Source: Oscheius tipulae
Lineage: Eukaryota > Nematoda > Chromadorea > Rhabditida > Rhabditidae
DNA: 64,000 bases
Reading direction: 5' to 3'
Assembly: GCA_037178975.1 (NCBI GenBank)
Contig: JASJZH010000005.1
Span: 3,286,001-3,350,000, forward strand
In this document: positions 58,422 through 64,000 of the stretch, piece by piece
How the letters are laid out: every line of letters begins with the position of its first letter
How positions within the stretch are numbered: the stretch's first letter is position 1
The notes under the pieces: model-generated
The model's database searches: none
Seen by the model: the letters and a program-made list of their open reading frames with translations, nothing else
What the model was told of the DNA's origin: nothing
Made by a program: the position numbers and the translations under genes

Positions 58422-58560
58422 GCAGTTGGAATTGAACATCCGTTGGTATTGAACGCAACTAGTTGAAATTGAACAGTTTCAGTTGGAATTGAACATTTTC
58501 AGTTAGAATTGAACATTTTCAGTTAGAATTGAACATTTTCAGTTAGAATTGAACAGTTTG
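58422..58560. repeat. 20-bp tandem repeat
   Basis: About six copies of a CAGTTAGAATTGAACATTTT unit. The rightmost three or four are nearly identical and those to the left are diverged (GTTGGTATTGAAC, GTTGAAATTGAAC). Downstream of the thioesterase gene. Confidence 0.85.
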
Positions 58561-58802
58561 AATAATTTACGTCGTTTTATTCAATTTTCACCCATTTTCG
58601 TCTTTTTGTTTCTTCTTTTACTGCATTTTTTGTTGTCAGGGCGTAAAATAACCTCTTGAACATAAAATCGTTAGGAAATTCAGGGAAATAATTGGTTCTG
58701 TTTTTATATTTGGTCTTTAGTTTTTTTTTTATTTTTCTGTCTTTTTTTCATTGATGTCTCTTGCTTTCTTCAGCTTTCATCCAATTTGTCATTATTCCAG
58801 CG

Positions 58803-59000
58803 ATGAGCTCGCAAAACGCACCAGAAATCCACGGAAAAGACGAGCACAAACGCCGATTCAGCCAGAGACTAGAAGAATACGTCAGCAGGAAAAAGGACAC
58901 GAAAATCAAGTCCGAAGAAAACTACAAGACGATTAAAGAAGCCGTTCAGAAGAAGTACTGTTTATTTAGTAAAACAGCAACAAGAAACAAATTGATTTGA
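58803..59000 (+). CDS. Hypothetical charged protein or first exon
   Basis: A 65-codon frame whose ATG lies two bases after ATTATTCCAG, a good trans- or cis-splice acceptor. It is rich in Lys/Glu (HKRRFSQRLEEYVSRKK, EENYKTIKEAVQKK). It may be a first exon: a donor-like GTACTG follows QKK near 58955, and an acceptor TTTTGCAAG near 59030 precedes two open frames (…VCPMTPRVTLKVTAL or SLSYDTASYIKSYGSYRN), so the continuation is undecided. No family recognised. Confidence 0.35.
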   Translation: MSSQNAPEIHGKDEHKRRFSQRLEEYVSRKKDTKIKSEENYKTIKEAVQKKYCLFSKTATRNKLI

Positions 59001-59103
59001 GAAATAACGAAACTACTTGTTTTTGCAAGTAGAGTTTGTCCTATGACACCGCGAGTTACATTAAAAGTTACGGCTCTTACAGGAACAACGATTTGAATCA
59101 CAT

Positions 59104-59557
59104 TTACCGTTGCAGCTGCAATGATGATGTCCTTGACCGCCGGTGAGTAGAGTCATCTGCTACAGCTGTAGATTGACATCGGGGACATCTGACGGCGCAA
59201 TGAACGTTTCTGGAAGAGGAATCAATTGATTTCTGGCGTACCACTGGGCCAAATACATATCCTTTCAAAGTTCCTAGGCTGAAACAATACATAAATATAG
59301 GATAACAACAAGATTTACCGATAGAATCCGTCTTTCTCTTCGAGCACAACTGCCAGTAGATTAGGTGCTCCAATCCAAGAAGAAAGGCACAGGTTGACAG
59401 GGGCTCTGAGCAAACCTGAACGGGATGCAAAGATTCTGAGGTGAATTAGATATTTACAGCTTTGCGATGATATCCGAAGCCTGGAGAATTTGACACTCTG
59501 GAGATTTTCTCGAGCAAAACACACGTAATCGGTTTTTTGAATGGTAAGATTAACCAA
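59104..59557 (-). CDS. Hypothetical protein, partial model
   Basis: Two minus-strand pieces, 59557-about 59320 and about 59283-59104, join with a donor CG|GTAAAT and an acceptor TTTCAG. The joined frame reads WIGAPNLLAVVLEEKDGFYR then LGTLKGYVFGPVVRQKS and ends at TAA. The pattern around KDGFYRLGTLKG recalls tudor-like (DUF4537) modules, but this is weak. An alternative frame in the second piece (DMYLAQWYARNQLIPLPETF) is also open. Confidence 0.25.
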
Positions 59558-59892
59558 GAGAGAAGGCTATCCGTGATAAAAGAATAAAACCCAGGTATAA
59601 ATGACATTTTGGCATCAAATGCTCAACTGCGTTAAGAGCATAACATGTATAAAGCGCCAGGTTGAGTGGGTGTGAATACTATGAATGGCTCATCAGAACT
59701 GATAGGTAATGAGGTCAAGGTTCTAGTCCAATATGAGTAAAATTGAGTCAGGAGCTTTTTGATGCATTCTTCTCCACACTAACCACTCCGGCAGTCTTTG
59801 CAAAACTGGAGTCTTTTTGAGAAGAAGGTTGAGAGATCATCCCAAATGAAAAGCTGTCTGGGCTGTGTGGTGCAAATAAGAATCTCTGGCTG

Positions 59893-60176
59893 TCAAAAGA
59901 TGAGGGTCAGTGTCGTTCCGGGGACATCCGAATATTTCGTTAGGCAAGGGCGAGAAGGCCGGCGACAGATTTCTTCCTCCAATGGAGACCTGCACCTACT
60001 GAGAGAGAGACAAGAGGCACCTACAAGAGAGATTATCACCACCTTACTTACCATTCTGATGATTCACCAACTGCTTCAGGCAACACAGAAACAGACACGA
60101 TGGTACATGATGGCAAGGTGGCGACGGTGGAGATGGCAATTACGAAGAAGGTCAACTTTCTCAGAATCTTGGTCTT
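59893..60176 (-). CDS. Hypothetical small secreted peptide
   Basis: Two minus-strand exons, 60176-60050 and 59998-59893, joined by a GTAAGT donor and a CTCTCAG acceptor, keep frame to a stop. The first encodes a signal-peptide-like KLTFFVIAISTVATLPSC, the second has several Cys and Arg and ends KYSDVPGTTLTLIF. The start codon is not placed; it may lie in an upstream exon, since an acceptor CTTCAG is found near 60190. No family recognised. Confidence 0.25.
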
Positions 60177-60393
60177 AACTGATTGACACACTGAAGATAT
60201 TTTTCTGTTTTGAAAACTGTTCCGTATTAGATCAGCCTTTCGTAGGCGGGTTCAAAAGAGTTTACGTAATGACAGCACTGGGTGCCGCCGGCTTCATAAC
60301 AACTATGCCGAGACAGCCAACTAATGAACTACCATTTGCACGTAATTTGCTCGTTCTTGACTGCAATATAACCTCATTCTTTACCCTCGCAAC

Positions 60394-61548
60394 ATGGCTT
60401 ATGGTTGGCTAGTCAGTCTCCGTGAATGGATCCAAAACACAATACTTTCTCTCAAGTTGAATACCGCCTTATATTCGGCCATTTTGGACGGATCGCCTAA
60501 GACCACGATACTGTACTACACAGTTTCACCAGTCTTGTTGTTCTACGTCGCATTGCCGATCCTGGTTCTAGTCGTCTATCGGCTCTTGACAAAAGATTCC
60601 TTTCTAAACAACTTCCAAAAAGGGATTATTATTCAGTGTGCTATGATTTTTACTTACGCACTCATATTAATATTTAAACAACTTGTTAGTAACTTGGTTT
60701 TTGTCTACGTCTTTCCTTTAGGCTATGTTTTCTGGAAGTACTTTTTCGTCTTCTGGATCAATGGCATACTTTCTGGTTCAGCAGCTAATGGATTGGTTTC
60801 TTCATTTCGACGGCATACTCTGTCTTGTCTTCTCCATCTACTGGAAAAACGTCTTTGTTAGGTAATTGTTTCCAGTTAGCTATAATTATTTTCTAGAAAC
60901 CGGCCGCAAGAAATTTATCTCTACATCTTAATAGGTGTTCTTGAAACACTGAAACTGTTGTTTTTTGTAACACAGTTTTTGATGCGGTCTGGAATCGGCA
61001 TGGCAGCAGCGTTATATTTTTTGCAGGACTCGGTAGGATTCATCTTTGCATAAAAACCTAGAGCTTGAGTTTTTATTGTATGTGGATAACTTTGGTCTGC
61101 CTCTGTTTGCCATTCTGGGAAATCTCTACTGCTATACTGTTCTGTACAGAATGCACAAATCCTATTCGGAAATCGTCCTCGCAGGAATCAGAAAAATGTC
61201 TTTAGGAATGTTTCTTAAGGTTTAGCTTTGCATAACATCGTTATTTTTGAACATGTAGGCACTCGTTTATACACCTAGTCTGCTTTATTTCTGTTCTTCA
61301 GCTGTGGCCGAATACTTTTGTGCCGATTCCGAGTGGGATAAATGCGTATCAGCACAAATTTGTGACGCCATGACACCTGTAAAAGAAAACTTCTGCAAAT
61401 AATTGGTTACAATTTCCAGATTTATATGACCGCTACCAATGTCCAGCCCCTACTTAGTGCTCTACTGATCGCTTACTCAGTATCTGGACTAATGAAGAAA
61501 AACACAAAGCAAAGAGTTCGCGTTGAACCGTCTACCGGCATCACATAG
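60394..61548 (+). CDS. Seven-transmembrane chemoreceptor-like protein
   Basis: Six exons: 60394-60684, 60722-60861, 60897-61032, 61070-61219, 61259-61378, 61420-61548; 321 aa, in frame throughout. Hydrophobic segments include VLLFYVALPILVLVVYRLL, IQCAMIFTYALILIF, DGILCLVFSIYW, IYLYILIGVLETLKLLFFVT, NFGLPLFAILGNLYCYTVLY, YTPSLLYFCSSAVAEYF and VQPLLSALLIAYSVSGLM, so seven helices fit. Length, helix count, one gene per short region and intron density agree with a nematode serpentine receptor, but I cannot assign a subfamily. It ends about 440 nt from the 3' end of the convergent lectin. Confidence 0.65.
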
Positions 61549-61988
61549 AGAATCTTCCATACGGAACAGAATGCTGTTGTACCAATGTAAAAAAAAAAGA
61601 TATGCTTAGTATTCCTCTCTTTGCCTGCACATATTCATTCGAATTGCATAAAGTTGTTTTTGACCCGGAAAAGATGTTGCTGGTAATATTTTGCTCTCCG
61701 TGGTGAGTCGACCACCCAAGGAAATGACAGACAATTGAAGACACGAGAAGGGTCTGTATTATCTGAATGACTTCATATCTCACAATGTAAAATACTATTG
61801 TGTACGAAAAGTTGTTTAAACAGATAATTGACCATTTTACTTGATTTTCTAGAAATAATATCGAAGGCAAAAGATAATAGAGTTTAGCGGCGCACGCGTG
61901 AGAATAGTCCCTCTGGACAAACTTCATTACCTTATCATTAGAGTGACAGCTATTCCAAACTTTGCTTTGTCCTGCCATCCAACTAAAG

Positions 61989-63060
61989 TTAGAGCATCCT
62001 TATACAAGAGGTGTGAACAAGAACGTGAAAAGGTCTCATAAGATTTATTGTTTCTTTGCTTGTGATTTGACTGATCTTCGAGTTTTTGAGATGACGCTGT
62101 CCAGCATTGAAGATTTTCTGAAGTTCCATTGCTTCTAGCAAAGCAGTTGTAGTGGTGGGATCTAGGGTAGCAATTTAAATGGTACTCAAAAGAAGAGATA
62201 CCTTTTTGACAAACGATGTAATTGCTGTCGCTTGGTCCGCTTGTCTGCCGCTCTTTAAAGGTACCGTAGATTGCTTCCGTGACCAGGTAATAGTTCAGGT
62301 ACAGGTCTGAGCTAGCTAAGAAGGAAATAATTTAGAAATTTTGTGCTACGAACCGAATGGTCTAAAGCTGCCAAGTGGGGTTCCATCCTGCAATTGACAA
62401 TTTTCTCGTCCATTAGAACAGTTCAGTCCAGTCCAGACCCAATCGTATTGGTTGTTAACAAGTGTGCAGAGAAAATCATTTGTGCTATTGTCAGGAATCT
62501 TTGGGAGAACGCCATTCTCTTGGGCACAAATGGCTTGCGCGTTTGTGAAGGATACTATTGAACCAAAAACCTGTATAATATTCCATCAAATCTGTTCTAT
62601 ACTAACCTTGTAGCATTTGCAGATTTCAATATAGAAAGTGTATTCAGGGCTGCAGACAACGTTGGCTAAAACCGACTTTTTGTTTTTGGTGTCTTTATGA
62701 AAATCACCAGTACATGTATTGTCACATGTCGGAGCTGGAGACGGAAAAGGAGTCGTATTTGGGTCAATTTGGCACACAGACGGCTTCAGAGAATAGCATT
62801 GCTCTTTCCTGAACGTTGATTTTCAAAAACCAAAAGTCAGCCTACATCCACGCGTTGTCTTGCTCTCTAACGGCAACACACTGATTAGCACTAGGATGGC
62901 TTGGCTGACCCATATCGTAAAATTCACCTGTGCTCCCGCAGTCCATGACCATTACGGACCCATGAGCAACTGTTATCAGCTGAAGCTTCTGCCGAAAGAT
63001 CGCCTTTATCAATAGAAGAGAGTGTGGAAGTTGTCGTCGCGCTCAGGGCACAAACTAGAA
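61989..63060 (-). CDS. C-type lectin with two CTLDs (5' end unresolved)
   Basis: Clear exons in minus order: up to 62846, 62808-62607, 62570-62354, 62306-62202, 62161-61989. The first CTLD ends GQPSHPSANQCVAVREQ, DNAWMKEQCYSLKPSVCQ; a Pro/Thr/Cys linker follows (NTTPFPSPAPTCDNTC). The second CTLD shows FTNAQAICAQENGVLPKIP, FLCTLVNNQYDWVWTGLN and SNYIVCQK. A 57-residue tail without known motif ends the protein. The beginning of the first CTLD and the signal peptide lie between 62850 and about 63300; two frames are open there (CALSATTTSTLSSIDKGDL and KLQLITVAHGSVMVMDCG) and I could not join them. Confidence 0.75.
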
Positions 63061-63099
63061 AAAAACAAAATTTTTATACAATTTCTCTATGACCAAGTT

Positions 63100-63660
63100 A
63101 TATTAACTCATCAGAGTAGTATGACGCAATTTTCTTCTCCTGCATGGAACAAGTGATACACTATTTCCGCGAGCATTTCCAGTCAATACTTCAAAAATTT
63201 GCAATAAGTTGAGTTCAATTGTCAAGTGTCGCGAAACAAGTTCTACGTGACACACATTTCCCTCACAAACTGGCCAAATATGCATTCGAACTATAAATTT
63301 TTTTGTACCTTCGCATCCTTATTTCAACCGTTACTTTGACGAGTGGTATGTCTTGCAGAAGTTTTGTATCGATGCTGCTCGTATAGCGCCGTGGAGAAGA
63401 GGAAAGTTGGCAAAAAGAAGGTCGGCGGCAGACGATGTCCACACAAGGACAGCCTCGAAGAGGAAGGCGAGACAGTCCCTCGCCTTCCTCTCGATTTTTT
63501 TCATATCCAATATCTGAGACATTTCTTCCGATCCCCTCTTCCGAGAAGTTTTTGTCGGAGACTGATTGGAATCTATAGCTGATAAGAGACGACCTAACTT
63601 GCTCACATCTCTTGGAGTCTTGCAAAGAAAAAAAGGAAAAACTTTATTCAAAATGTTGCA
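63100..63660. other. Unresolved region upstream of the lectin
   Basis: Overlapping stop-free frames exist on both strands (63263-63625 and 63331-63651 minus, 63343-63582 plus). None shows a known domain. Part of the lectin 5' end may be here. Confidence 0.3.
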
Positions 63661-63681
63661 GGTTTAAGGGTTACAGAATTG

Positions 63682-63857
63682 TCACTGTTGTCTGTCGTTC
63701 ACATCTTCGGTCAATCTCTTAATAGATTCGAGCACATCTTTAACTATTGTTCCTCTTCAGTCAGCCGCTCCAACTGTCCAGTCAGTCTATCCAACTCATC
63801 CTCTACTGTCTTCTCAATACCTTTGAAATTGGAAGTTTCATCATCAGGAGCCGACAT
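63682..63857 (-). CDS. Small coiled-coil-like protein with an apparent frameshift
   Basis: From an ATG at 63857 the minus strand reads MSAPDDETSNFKGIEKTVED and then ELDRLTGQLERLTEEEQ to a TAG at 63746-63744. In another frame, directly overlapping, it continues IVKDVLESIKRLTEDVNDRQ to a TGA at 63684-63682. The two pieces share an amphipathic LxRLTxE pattern, so they look like halves of one roughly 57-residue helix-rich protein separated by a one-base slip. It could also be two short exons with an intron I cannot see. Confidence 0.35.
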
Positions 63858-64000
63858 TTTTCTATGAAAGTTCAAAAACAATTTTAAACTGGTTAGAAAA
63901 AGTTATGTGACAGATTGAGAAAATATTTGCAAATGAGCATGTTATCTTGTAGTCAGCATGACATCGCTAACACACATCCGATGCAATATAACCAAGATAA

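Noticed and set aside
61541..61978. 145-codon minus-strand frame between the 7TM gene and the lectin, with a hydrophobic stretch
   Set aside because: It overlaps the last exon of the plus-strand 7TM gene, has no family resemblance, and a frame of this length can occur by chance in 64 kb read in six frames.
1..64000. CRISPR arrays, rRNA genes, spliced-leader RNA genes, bacterial or viral segments
   Set aside because: No spaced direct-repeat array, rRNA-like sequence, recognisable spliced leader, or virus-like gene was seen by eye.

Overview
The window is nuclear DNA of a nematode. It carries two seven-transmembrane chemoreceptor-type genes, two C-type-lectin genes (one fused to a CUB domain), a DUF229 protein, an SH2/tyrosine-kinase locus of the kind amplified in nematodes, and conserved genes cut by many short introns (mostly about 33-60 nt) with TTTCAG-like acceptors. 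I cannot name the genus. Gene models were built by hand from splice signals, reading frame and remembered family sequences; no search was run.

Layout. 0.8-2.9 kb (-): chemoreceptor. 3.4-9.1 kb (-): tripeptidyl-peptidase II, 11 exons, 1304 aa. 9.7-21.0 kb (-): class VII myosin, 32 exons, about 2120 aa, with a small membrane-protein gene on the opposite strand inside one intron (12.0-12.7 kb). 21-25 kb: no gene recognised. 25.0-26.6 kb (+): cytosolic M20 dipeptidase. 26.8-28.2 kb (+): CTLD-CUB lectin. 28.5-31.7 kb (-): DUF229 protein. 32.7-33.7 kb: duplicated segment and a perfect hairpin. 33.8-36.0 kb (+): SH2/tyrosine kinase with at least four disabling lesions. 36.9-38.2 kb (+): RING finger protein. 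39.1-43.6 kb (+): RAD50 with shortened coiled coils. 44.2-47.1 kb (+): PLAA/UFD3. 47.9-51.0 kb: a LINE inserted with a 5' inversion and flanked by an 11-bp target-site duplication. 52.2-52.6 kb: mariner remnant. 53.0-54.4 kb (+): TMEM237/JBTS-14-like ciliary protein. 56.6-58.2 kb (+): acyl-CoA thioesterase/BAAT family. 58.8-64 kb: small uncertain genes, a second chemoreceptor-like gene (+) and a two-domain C-type lectin (-).

Most of this is a set of independent housekeeping and sensory or immune genes. TPP2 and the dipeptidase both act in cytosolic peptide breakdown, downstream of the proteasome. PLAA, RAD50 and the RING protein lie side by side and touch ubiquitin or DNA-repair biology, but nothing in the sequence shows that they act together.

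The observations most worth a second look are the RAD50 whose two coiled-coil arms are shortened by nearly the same amount, the twin-primed LINE, the decayed kinase beside otherwise clean gene models, the run of 33-45-nt stop-free introns that keep frame, and several GC-AG introns.
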